Shown: piece by piece, positions 5,171 to 10,917 of the stretch | How positions within the stretch are numbered: the stretch's first letter is position 1 | Layout: each line of letters starts with the position of its first letter | Source: Nitrospirota bacterium | GTDB lineage: Bacteria > Nitrospirota > RBG-16-64-22 > JACRHK01 | DNA length: 10,917 nucleotides | Assembly: GCA_016217625.1 (NCBI GenBank) | Contig: JACRHK010000181.1 | Span: forward strand, 1-10,917 | Direction of reading: 5' to 3' | Position numbers and translations under genes: made by a program | The notes under the pieces: model-generated | What the model was told of the DNA's origin: nothing | The model's input: only the letters and a program-made list of their open reading frames with translations | The model's database searches: none

Positions 5171-5293
5171 TAAACCCCGTTAGAAAAACGGGCGCTTCAC
5201 CCCGTTCCTCCCAGGAAGCCCCGCCATTCATGGCGGGGAGTAACGGGGTTCACGCCCGATGGCCATCGGGGCGGTATTTTCTAACGGGGTAAA
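5171..5293. mobile_element. Nested palindromic element with terminal inverted repeats (MITE-like)
   Basis: CCCCGTTAGAAAA at 5175-5187 is perfectly inverted as TTTTCTAACGGGG at 5277-5289. TAAA flanks both ends (5171-5174 and 5290-5293), as a 4-bp target duplication would. Inside are a second inverted pair (CGGGCG plus CCCCGTT at 5189-5206 against AACGGGG plus CGCCCG at 5242-5258), a perfect hairpin CCCCGCCA-TTCA-TGGCGGGG (5219-5238) and a 16-base palindrome CCCGATGGCCATCGGG (5255-5270). The AGGAAGCCCC...GGGGAG...TTCAC hairpin context recalls IS200/IS605 right ends. No coding sequence fits inside. It separates the 5300 gene from the hairpin at 5131. Confidence 0.6.
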
Positions 5294-5299
5294 TCCGCC

Positions 5300-5689
5300 C
5301 TATTCCCAATGGCCCGGAACCCAGACGCGCGCGGGGCGTTCCCGTTCGACATAGCGGTCGTCATAGTAACCATGGATATGGCGGCCGTAGGCGTCGTAGT
5401 ACTCCGGCACCCAGACCTTCGTCCAGTACCCGTCCTTCACATACCGGACCTCGTAATGCGCGGGAATCCAGGCGCGGTCGGGTGGCGCATAATAGACCGG
5501 CTCAGGCTCGACGACCATGGGGGGGGCCGCCGCCTGATGGGCCATTGCCCCCAGGAGCAGGGCCGCCCCCAGGCCGATGGCTACCCCTTCCCAACGGTGG
5601 CGCTGCTTGGCGCCCGCCAGAGCCTCCGACGGCAGGAGCAGCGCCAAACTCAATACCCCAATCATGATGAATGCCAGCAGCCGTTTCAT
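5300..5689 (-). CDS. Small secreted Tyr/Trp-rich protein of unknown function
   Basis: A 129-residue protein. Residues 1-25 are a signal peptide (MKRLL, hydrophobic core, cleavage after SEALA). A Gly/Ala-rich hydrophobic stretch follows (about 36-54, VAIGLGAALLLGAMAHQAA), which may sit in a membrane or act as a glycine zipper. The rest is aromatic and repetitive: WIPAHYEV, VWVPEYYDAYGRHIHGYYD and VWVPGHWE share a W[IV]P-x-[HY][YW] pattern like the YXWGXW-type envelope proteins. No catalytic motif is recognised. AGGAGG with five-base spacing precedes the ATG at 5689. It is transcribed alone, divergently from the aldehyde dehydrogenase. I infer export to the periplasm or cell envelope. Confidence 0.75.
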   Translation of the reverse strand: MKRLLAFIMIGVLSLALLLPSEALAGAKQRHRWEGVAIGLGAALLLGAMAHQAAAPPMVVEPEPVYYAPPDRAWIPAHYEVRYVKDGYWTKVWVPEYYDAYGRHIHGYYDDRYVERERPARVWVPGHWE

Positions 5690-5798
5690 GACTTCCTCCT
5701 TTCTGCGAGGTGTTTCTTCCCCTTCTTGCTCTAATAGACGAAGGAAGGGAGGGGTTTATTCACACTACTGCCCCCCAGAGTTACCTGATGCCCGCGGT

Positions 5799-5827
5799 TT
5801 GCCACACGCTTACCGCAACGCTATAAT
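5799..5827 (+). promoter_or_regulatory. Promoter of the aldehyde dehydrogenase gene
   Basis: -35 TTGCCA (5799-5804), 17-base spacer, perfect -10 TATAAT (5822-5827). The start would fall near 5834, leaving a leader of about 80 bases that contains the inverted repeat at 5839-5886. Confidence 0.65.
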
Positions 5828-5838
5828 TGAATGACAGC

Positions 5839-5886
5839 GGTCAAGGGGCCCAGGTGTCGAGTAAGCCTTCAATTGTGCCCTTGACC
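5839..5886 (+). repeat. Inverted repeat in the aldehyde dehydrogenase leader
   Basis: GGTCAAGGG (5839-5847) and CCCTTGACC (5878-5886) are perfect 9-base inverted arms separated by 30 bases. It lies between the predicted start point and the RBS GGAGG (5902-5906). It could be an RNA stem or a regulator site; nothing decides between these. Confidence 0.4.
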
Positions 5887-5913
5887 CCTCGAATCCTTAT
5901 CTGGAGGTAAATC

Positions 5914-7410
5914 ATGGAAACCGGGCGGAACTACATCCACGGAGCATGGACGGCTTCGGCCTCGGGAGGAGCGTTCGAGAAACGGAACCCCGCGAACACC
6001 GATGAGCTGATTGGCGCCTTTCCACGCTCTACCGCCAAGGAAGTCCAGGCTGCCGTGGAAGCGGCGCGGGAGTCCTTTCCCGCCTGGCGGCGCCTCTCCC
6101 GGATCCGGCGGGGAGAATACTTCGACGCCTTTGTCCAGCTCGTGAAGCGCGACCATGAAGCGATCGCGCGGCTCGTCAGCCGCGAGTGCGGAAAGGCGCT
6201 CAACGAAGCGCGGGCCGACGTGACAGAAGGGATCCACATGGCCCAGTACGTTTTCGGCGCGACGCGGATGCCGTACGGCGACGTCGTCGCCTCGGAGATC
6301 CCGGAAAAGGACTCCTTCATGCGCCGCCGCCCCAAAGGGGTCGTGGCCGTCATCACGCCCTGGAACTTCCCATTCGCCATCCCCCTCTGGCTCCTCGGAC
6401 CCGCGCTGGTGGAGGGGAACACGGCCGTATTCAAGCCCTCCAGGGAGACGCCCCGCACCGGCCAGCGGATCGTGGAGCTATTCGCCGAGGCGGGCCTGCC
6501 GCCGGGAGTCCTCAACCTCGTCCATGGGATCGGCGAGGAGGCGGGCGACCCGCTCATTCGGCATCCGGATGTGGACGTCGTCCTTTTCACCGGCTCTTAC
6601 GAGGTCGGCTCTCAGATCAAGACGGTCTGCGCCGCGGATTACCGGAAGATGGCCGCCTGCGAGATGGGAGGAAAGAACCCCCTCATCGTCTGCGAAGACG
6701 CCGACCTGAGCCTTGCGGTGAATGCGGCCATCCTTTCGGCTTTCAAGACGACGGGCCAGCGCTGCACCTCGGCGAGCCGCCTCATCGTCCACGAGCGGGT
6801 GCTGGATGAATTTGAACGCCGATTCGTGGAAACCGCCCGCCGGATTACGGTGGGCGATCCGCTGGATGAGAAAATCTTCATGGGGCCTTTGATCAGCGCC
6901 TCGGCCCGGGAGAAGGTGGAGCGGTACAACGCCCTCTCCAGGGAAGAGGGGGCGATGATCCTCCTGGAAGGGAGACGGCCGGACGGGCCTGCCCATGCGA
7001 AGGGGCACTTCCTCACCCCCCATATCTACCGGATGGCCCACAACCCCCGCAGCCGCGTCCTCCGGGAGGAGGTCTTCGGTCCGCACGTGGCCCTCCTCCC
7101 CTTCCGCGATCTGGAGGAGGCGGTGGCCGTTGCCAACGCCACGGAGTACGGCCTGGCCGTCTCCGTGATAACCGAGGACTACCGGAAGGCGCGATTCATC
7201 CGCGAGGAGTGCGAATACGGCCTGGGATACGTGAACCTGCCGACCATTGGGGCGGAGGTGCACCTCCCCTTCGGCGGCGTGAAGCAGAGCGGCACGGGGA
7301 TGCCCTCGGCCAGCACGCTCATTGACGCCGTGACGCACCGGACTGCCTGGACGATCAACCATGCCCGGGAGATCAAGATGCCCCAGGGGCTGAAGACGGA
7401 GATCGGATAA
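5914..7410 (+). CDS. NAD(P)+-dependent aldehyde dehydrogenase
   Basis: A full-length 498-residue ALDH-superfamily enzyme that oxidises an aldehyde to its acid with NAD(P)+. Visible residues: oxyanion Asn151 in PWNFP, cofactor Lys174 in FKPS, Rossmann TGSYEVG (226-232), general base Glu250 in CEMGGKNP, nucleophile Cys284 in TTGQRCTSASR, and Glu386/Phe388 in EEVFGP. The C-terminal VNLPTIGAEVHLPFGGVKQSG resembles semialdehyde dehydrogenases (alpha-ketoglutarate semialdehyde or amino-adipate semialdehyde type), but the substrate cannot be fixed from sequence alone. CTGGAGGT with seven-base spacing supports the ATG at 5914. The enzyme should be cytoplasmic. A Rieske ferredoxin gene follows on the same strand after 72 bases, so the two may share a transcript from the promoter at 5799. 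Confidence 0.92.
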   Translation: METGRNYIHGAWTASASGGAFEKRNPANTDELIGAFPRSTAKEVQAAVEAARESFPAWRRLSRIRRGEYFDAFVQLVKRDHEAIARLVSRECGKALNEARADVTEGIHMAQYVFGATRMPYGDVVASEIPEKDSFMRRRPKGVVAVITPWNFPFAIPLWLLGPALVEGNTAVFKPSRETPRTGQRIVELFAEAGLPPGVLNLVHGIGEEAGDPLIRHPDVDVVLFTGSYEVGSQIKTVCAADYRKMAACEMGGKNPLIVCEDADLSLAVNAAILSAFKTTGQRCTSASRLIVHERVLDEFERRFVETARRITVGDPLDEKIFMGPLISASAREKVERYNALSREEGAMILLEGRRPDGPAHAKGHFLTPHIYRMAHNPRSRVLREEVFGPHVALLPFRDLEEAVAVANATEYGLAVSVITEDYRKARFIREECEYGLGYVNLPTIGAEVHLPFGGVKQSGTGMPSASTLIDAVTHRTAWTINHAREIKMPQGLKTEIG

Positions 7411-7412
7411 TC

Positions 7413-7440
7413 AAGTCCAACGTCCAATGTCCGAGGTCAA
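7413..7440. repeat. Short degenerate repeat (GTCCAA-type) between two genes
   Basis: AGTCCAACGTCCAATGTCC holds GTCCAA twice seven bases apart, then a further GTCC. Such GTCCAA runs look like dispersed intergenic repeats. They occupy most of the gap between the dehydrogenase and the Rieske gene. Confidence 0.35.
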
Positions 7441-7482
7441 AGACTTCGGGTTTCGAACCTTACCATGAAAGGGATGACAGTC

Positions 7483-7791
7483 ATGGCAGAATATCGGAGC
7501 GTGATGCAGAAAGAAGACCTTTCCCCCGGAGAGGGGAAGACCGTGATGGTCAACGGAAGGAGCGTGGCGATCTTCAACGTGGAGGGCGCCTACTACGCCA
7601 TCGACAACACCTGCGCACACCGCGGCGGTCCGCTGGGCGAGGGAGACCTGGAGGGCGACATCGTCACCTGCCCCTGGCACTACTGGGAGTACAACGTGAA
7701 GACCGGCGTCTCCCCAATCAACCCCGACGTCCGGCTCCAGACTTACCCCGTCCGGATCCAAGGGTCAGACGTACAGGTTGCCGTGGAGTGA
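7483..7791 (+). CDS. Rieske [2Fe-2S] ferredoxin
   Basis: A 102-residue single-domain Rieske protein. The cluster ligands are complete: Cys44 and His46 in CAHRGGPL and, 17 residues on, Cys63 and His66 in CPWHYWEYN. The size and lack of a signal peptide or membrane anchor indicate a soluble cytoplasmic electron carrier, like the ferredoxin components of aromatic-ring dioxygenases or the small subunit NirD. No oxygenase or nitrite reductase gene is in this window. Three in-frame ATGs compete (7465, 7474, 7483). I chose 7483 because AAGGG precedes it by about nine bases and the Rieske fold begins right there (AEYRSVMQ). It is probably co-transcribed with the aldehyde dehydrogenase. Confidence 0.9.
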   Translation: MAEYRSVMQKEDLSPGEGKTVMVNGRSVAIFNVEGAYYAIDNTCAHRGGPLGEGDLEGDIVTCPWHYWEYNVKTGVSPINPDVRLQTYPVRIQGSDVQVAVE

Positions 7792-7794
7792 GCC

Positions 7795-8253
7795 TTACTG
7801 CGCGCGGGCGGTGACGGCGAGGATGAGGACGCCCTGGCGGTAGGCGGGCCCGCCCACGATGACGGTGCCGCCGCTGGCCAGCCGCAGGGTCGTGTTCACG
7901 ACCGTCCCTCCCCGTCCGGCCACCATCACCCGGAGATTAATCATCCCCCTCTCGGCGTTGCGCGGCACGATAATCAAGACGCGGTCATCGGGCAGGGAGA
8001 CCTCCCACGAGCGGCCGAACGGCAGGCGGAAGCTCCGCCTGTCGAGCAGCCGGTACGCAGAGTAGTTCAGCGGCCTGAGCTCGCCCTGGAGGGACTGCAA
8101 CTGGGGGTCCAGCCCCCGCTCGGCATGGGTCCCATAGATCACCCGGACTTCGACGGCAGCGCCCGAGACGGCTTCAGCCGGAAGCACCAGACACCAGCCC
8201 AGGACCAGCACGGCGATGCCCACCGGCCATAGTCTCCGCCTCAGGCGGATCAC
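7795..8253 (-). CDS. Secreted protein of unknown function, third gene of the ECF sigma operon
   Basis: A 152-residue protein. After the basic start IRLRRRLW, a hydrophobic stretch and an AEA cleavage site near residue 28 form a signal peptide. The mature part is beta-rich: VEVRVIYGTHAERGLDPQL, then YSAYRLLDRRSFRLPF, VSLPDDRVLIIVP and TTLRLASGGTVIVGGPAYR, ending ILAVTAR. I do not know a named function for it; similar small exported proteins exist as hypotheticals. The GTG start (8253-8251) overlaps the anti-sigma stop in a GTGA arrangement, with AGGAG eight bases upstream. It is therefore made with the sigma/anti-sigma pair and may be the sensed or signal-modulating envelope component. That role is inference. 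Confidence 0.78.
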   Translation of the reverse strand: MIRLRRRLWPVGIAVLVLGWCLVLPAEAVSGAAVEVRVIYGTHAERGLDPQLQSLQGELRPLNYSAYRLLDRRSFRLPFGRSWEVSLPDDRVLIIVPRNAERGMINLRVMVAGRGGTVVNTTLRLASGGTVIVGGPAYRQGVLILAVTARAQ

Positions 8254-8744
8254 GCCCCATTCTCCTTGGGCTGATCATAGACCCAGATAACCGTGGGCTG
8301 CCCCTGTTCCCCGGGTAGGACGAGGACGAGGTTGTTGCTCTCGACGGAGGAGACGATGCAAGCGTTCGGCGGCAAGATGTCCTGCTCAAATGGTCCGCCG
8401 TAGTGGAGGAACAGCCCTGCTGCGACGAGAAGGACGCCCATGGCTGAGGCAAAGGCCCATCGGGGAACATCCAGCCAAGCACTCCCCCACCGTATGGAGG
8501 AGACCGGTTCGGGCGGCCTCCGCACCGCCTCCTCGATCCGACTCCACATCCCGGCATAGTCCTGGCGCTCAACGACCTCCTCTACCTCCTCGCGCAGCAG
8601 GCGGCGCATCTCTTCCAGCTCCGCCAGATCCTGCCGGCAGGCGGGGCAACCTTCCAAATGCTGATGGAGAGCGGCTTGACGCGCCGGATCCAGCGCGTTA
8701 TCCAGATAGGCCTCGATGAGCGGCGCAATGGTTTTACAGGTCAG
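8250..8744 (-). CDS. Zinc-binding (zf-HC2) membrane anti-sigma factor, probable CTG start
   Basis: A 164-residue protein if read from CTG at 8744. The N-terminus then carries the complete anti-sigma zinc motif Cys3, His29, Cys33, Cys36 (TCKTIAPLIEAYLD, then HLEGCPAC). Residues about 96-116 form one transmembrane helix (WAFASAMGVLLVAAGLFLHYG) and the C-terminal 45 residues lie outside. The CTG overlaps the sigma stop (CTGA), and GAGGG is six bases upstream. The first conventional start in this frame is a TTG at 8657, which would remove Cys3 and His29. It should bind the sigma factor encoded upstream until an envelope or redox signal frees it. The 3' end overlaps the next gene by 4 bp. Confidence 0.85.
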   Translation of the reverse strand: MTCKTIAPLIEAYLDNALDPARQAALHQHLEGCPACRQDLAELEEMRRLLREEVEEVVERQDYAGMWSRIEEAVRRPPEPVSSIRWGSAWLDVPRWAFASAMGVLLVAAGLFLHYGGPFEQDILPPNACIVSSVESNNLVLVLPGEQGQPTVIWVYDQPKENGA

Positions 8745-9358
8745 CCTCTTCCCTCACGAAAGGCGTGGAAGGCGGTTTGCAGCTGCTTCCGGGCATAGTG
8801 AATGCGGGACATGACCGTCCCCTCCGAGCAGCCGATTGTCCGGGCGATCTCTCTATAGGAGAGACCTTCCACCTCCCGGAGGACAATGACGGCCCGGTGT
8901 TCAGGGGAGAGATCCTGGATGGCCAGCCGGAGGGCCGCTGCCAGGTCTTTATTCTCGACCTCCCGGTCGGCGCCCGGAATCCACACCCGGGGAGCCTCCC
9001 CCTCTGCCTCCCCCTCCACGTCCCGCCGGTCGTCAAAGAAGACGGCCCGCTCCTTCTCTAGCCGTCGCCGCTGATCCAGCGCCGCGTTTGTCACGATCCG
9101 GTAGAGCCAGGTGGAGAAACTGGACCGCCCCTCAAAACGGGGCAGCGCCCGGTAGATCCGGAGAAAGGCTTCCTGGCAGACATCCCGCGCCCCCTCCTCG
9201 TCTTGGAGCACGCCGTAGGCGATGCGGAAGGCTTTCTTCTGGTGCCGTTCGACCAGGATGCGGAACGCGGCGTCCGGTTCCCCCGCCTGGAAACGCCGAA
9301 CCAGCTCCTCGTCTGTCGCTTGTACTGAATTAGACGCCGGCAGATGCGGAATATTCAT
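8741..9358 (-). CDS. ECF-type RNA polymerase sigma factor (RpoE-like)
   Basis: A 205-residue sigma-70 family protein with only regions 2 and 4. Region 2: DEELVRRFQAGEPDAAFRILV through DEEGARDVCQEAFLRIYRALPRF and SSFSTWLYRIVTNAALDQRRR. A linker rich in Asp, Glu and Arg follows. Region 4: LSPEHRAVIVLREVEGLSYREIA and the helix-turn-helix IGCSEGTVMSRIHYARKQL. It directs core polymerase to stress or envelope genes and is held by the coupled anti-sigma factor. The ATG at 9358 is preferred to the TTG at 9373, though no good RBS is visible for either. The arm of a 12-bp inverted repeat ends 4 bases upstream of the ATG. The stop overlaps the CTG start of the next gene. Confidence 0.93.
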   Translation of the reverse strand: MNIPHLPASNSVQATDEELVRRFQAGEPDAAFRILVERHQKKAFRIAYGVLQDEEGARDVCQEAFLRIYRALPRFEGRSSFSTWLYRIVTNAALDQRRRLEKERAVFFDDRRDVEGEAEGEAPRVWIPGADREVENKDLAAALRLAIQDLSPEHRAVIVLREVEGLSYREIARTIGCSEGTVMSRIHYARKQLQTAFHAFREGRG

Positions 9359-9361
9359 CAA

Positions 9362-9464
9362 GGGCCGTTCCAACGATCTCCGCCTGCCAGCGACGTCTCC
9401 TCAAGAGACATGCGCTGTAGGGGCATGAGCTTTTCAAATCCTGCCAATGCCATTGGAACGGCCC
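9362..9464. repeat. 12-bp inverted repeat flanking the sigma factor leader
   Basis: GGGCCGTTCCAA (9362-9373) is perfectly inverted as TTGGAACGGCCC (9453-9464), 79 bases apart. It fills nearly the whole space between purF and the sigma gene. Smaller symmetrical motifs lie inside (GTCTC/GAGAC near 9391-9405; CCAAT-GCC-ATTGG at 9444-9456). It could be a small mobile repeat, a leader RNA stem that hides the sigma start, or a transcript end for purF. No clear promoter is seen here. Confidence 0.45.
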
Positions 9465-9474
9465 AAGCCGACCC

Positions 9475-10872
9475 CTAGTGTTCGAACAGCCCGAGCTGCT
9501 GGATCGCTTCCCAGGGGAAGGGGACGGCATAGTCGCCGCTGAAGCAGGCGTGGCAGAAGCCGTCGGCGGCATGGGGGACCACTTTGAGCATCCCTTCCAG
9601 GCTCAGGTACCCCAGCGTGTCGGCCGTCACGTAGCGGCGGATTTCCTCCACGGCATGGCTTGAGGCGATGAGCTCCCCGCGGGTGGGGGTGTCGATGCCG
9701 TAGAAGCAGGGGTGCGTGGTCGGCGGCGAGCTGATCCGGAGATGGACCTCCTTGGCGCCCGCGTCGCGGACCATCTTGACGATCTTCTTGCTGGTGGTCC
9801 CGCGGACAATCGAGTCGTCCACGATGACCACGCGCTTCCCTTCCAGGACATCCCGAATCGGGTTCAGCTTGATCTTCACGCCGAAGTGGCGGATCGTCTG
9901 CTGCGGCTCGATGAATGTCCGCCCCACGTAGTGGTTCCTGATAAGCCCGTGCTCGAAGGGAAGGCCGGACTCCTCGGCGTATCCCAGGGCGGCGGGCACA
10001 CCGGAGTCGGGGACGGGGATGACGAGGTCGGCCTCCACGCCCGTCTCGCGGGCAAGCTGGCGGCCGAAGGCCTTCCGGATCGGGTGCACGGGGTAGCCAT
10101 AGATCCGGCTGTCCGGCCTGGCGAAGTAGATGTACTCAAAGATGCAGGGCCGCCGCACGGCCGGCGGGAAGGGGTGGTAGGAGTGGAGCCCCGACCCGTC
10201 GATCACAACCGCCTCGCCGGGCTCCACATCCCGAATATAGCGCGCCTCGATGAGGTCCAGAGCGCATGTCTCTGAGGCAATGACATAGGCGCCGTCAAGA
10301 TCCCCGATGCACAGGGGGCGGAACCCGTAGGGGTCGCGGATGGCCAGCAGCTCACCCTCGCTCAGGAGCAGCAGGGAGTACGCCCCCTGGACCCGCTGCA
10401 AGGCCTCCACCGCCCGCTCAAACAGCGTCCGGCCGCGCGATTGGGCGATGAGGTGGATGATCACCTCGCTGTCGGTGGTGGACTGAAAGATGGAACCGTA
10501 GGCCTCCAACTCATCCCGCAGGAGCCCGGCGTTGACCAGGTTGCCGTTGTGCGACAGGGCAAGTCCCCCGAGAGCATAGTTCACCAGAATCGGCTGGACA
10601 TTTTTTAGATGGCTGGAGCCGGTCGTGGAGTAGCGGTTATGGCCGATGGCGATATGGCCCGTCAAGGATCGGAGCCGCTCCTCCGTGAAGATGTCGGCCA
10701 CCAGCCCCATCGCCTTCTCGGCGTGCAGGCGCTCGCCGTCCGACGCGACGATGCCGGCCCCCTCCTGCCCCCGGTGCTGCAGGGCGTACAGCCCCAGGTA
10801 GGTCAGGTTTGCCGCCTCCTTGTGGCCGTAGACGCCGAAGATGCCGCACTCTTCGTGGAATTTGTCGAACAT
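9475..10872 (-). CDS. purF: Amidophosphoribosyltransferase (PurF)
   Basis: A 465-residue enzyme for the first committed step of purine synthesis: PRPP plus glutamine gives 5-phosphoribosylamine. The N-terminal Ntn glutaminase domain has its nucleophile at Cys9 ([10 protein letters not shown]) after a short propeptide that is expected to be removed, plus HRGQEGAG and RYSTTGSS. The C-terminal phosphoribosyltransferase domain holds the PRPP loop [14 protein letters not shown] (348-361). Cys243, Cys389, Cys440 and Cys443 correspond to the four [4Fe-4S] ligands of the B. subtilis type enzyme. The ATG at 10872 gives an 8-residue propeptide; a GTG at 10890 would give 14, and neither has a strong RBS. 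No other purine gene is in the window; purL or others may lie beyond the end. Confidence 0.96.
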   Translation of the reverse strand: MFDKFHEECGIFGVYGHKEAANLTYLGLYALQHRGQEGAGIVASDGERLHAEKAMGLVADIFTEERLRSLTGHIAIGHNRYSTTGSSHLKNVQPILVNYALGGLALSHNGNLVNAGLLRDELEAYGSIFQSTTDSEVIIHLIAQSRGRTLFERAVEALQRVQGAYSLLLLSEGELLAIRDPYGFRPLCIGDLDGAYVIASETCALDLIEARYIRDVEPGEAVVIDGSGLHSYHPFPPAVRRPCIFEYIYFARPDSRIYGYPVHPIRKAFGRQLARETGVEADLVIPVPDSGVPAALGYAEESGLPFEHGLIRNHYVGRTFIEPQQTIRHFGVKIKLNPIRDVLEGKRVVIVDDSIVRGTTSKKIVKMVRDAGAKEVHLRISSPPTTHPCFYGIDTPTRGELIASSHAVEEIRRYVTADTLGYLSLEGMLKVVPHAADGFCHACFSGDYAVPFPWEAIQQLGLFEH

Positions 10873-10887
10873 AGCAATAGACCGCCA

Positions 10888-10915
10888 CACGTTGCACGTC
10901 GCACGTTACACGTTA
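10888..10915. repeat. Four tandem copies of a 7-bp repeat upstream of purF
   Basis: CACGTTG, CACGTCG, CACGTTA and CACGTTA follow one another without gaps. The first copy starts 16 bases upstream of the purF ATG and the array may continue past the window edge. It looks like an intergenic tandem repeat, not an operator. Confidence 0.55.
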
Positions 10916-10917
10916 AG

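Noticed and set aside
5171..5293. Whether the nested palindromes are a CRISPR array or a Rho-independent terminator
   Set aside because: There are no regularly spaced direct repeats with unique spacers, and the structure is far longer than a terminator; the nearby simple hairpin at 5131 fills that role.
6478..7362. Minus-strand open frame of 294 codons inside the aldehyde dehydrogenase
   Set aside because: The plus-strand frame encodes all ALDH catalytic motifs; this frame is its antisense shadow.
10870..10917. Purine riboswitch or PurR box upstream of purF
   Set aside because: Only tandem heptamers are visible and the upstream region is cut by the window edge; no riboswitch core can be recognised.

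Overview
The window is GC-rich bacterial chromosomal DNA with Shine-Dalgarno sites and sigma70-like promoters. It mixes core genes (purF, lexA, an ECF sigma operon, an aldehyde dehydrogenase) with a dense cluster of toxin-antitoxin (TA) modules and several families of short intergenic repeats. A cysteine-rich, B. subtilis-type Fe-S PurF, an unusual LexA operator, a repair-type radical SAM gene and AT-rich or heptameric intergenic repeats suggest an environmental lineage such as Nitrospirota, NC10 or a delta-proteobacterial relative. That placement is an inference with low confidence.

Positions 1-1700 (minus strand) hold two TA modules. A ribbon-helix-helix (RHH) antitoxin is followed by a VapC-like PIN toxin cut by the window edge. 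Upstream of it lies a MazE-like RHH/MazF pair whose mRNA probably continues into a SLOG/LOG-like nucleotide-binding gene. Both antitoxin promoters overlap visible repeated operator half-sites.

Positions 1710-4003 (minus strand) look like a repair/SOS area: a radical SAM protein with a helix-hairpin-helix (putative DNA modification/repair family), a small gene resembling DUF6504, and lexA with a clear promoter and a palindromic operator that fills its 5' leader. A degraded MazF C-terminus sits in the roughly 400-bp gap upstream of lexA.

Positions 4350-5075 (plus strand) hold a Phd/YefM antitoxin and a PIN-family toxin with overlapping reading frames. Between this pair and the convergent gene at 5300 lie a terminator hairpin and a 115-bp nested palindromic element with 13-bp terminal inverted repeats and a possible 4-bp target duplication.

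Positions 5300-7791 contain a small secreted protein gene (minus), then an aldehyde dehydrogenase with its own strong promoter and a Rieske ferredoxin (plus).

Positions 7795-9358 (minus) form a tightly coupled operon: ECF sigma factor, zinc-binding anti-sigma factor and a secreted protein. Each stop codon overlaps the next start. The anti-sigma gene appears to start at CTG, which is needed to include its full zinc motif. Positions 9475-10872 (minus) encode PurF, and the window ends in a 7-bp tandem repeat upstream of it.
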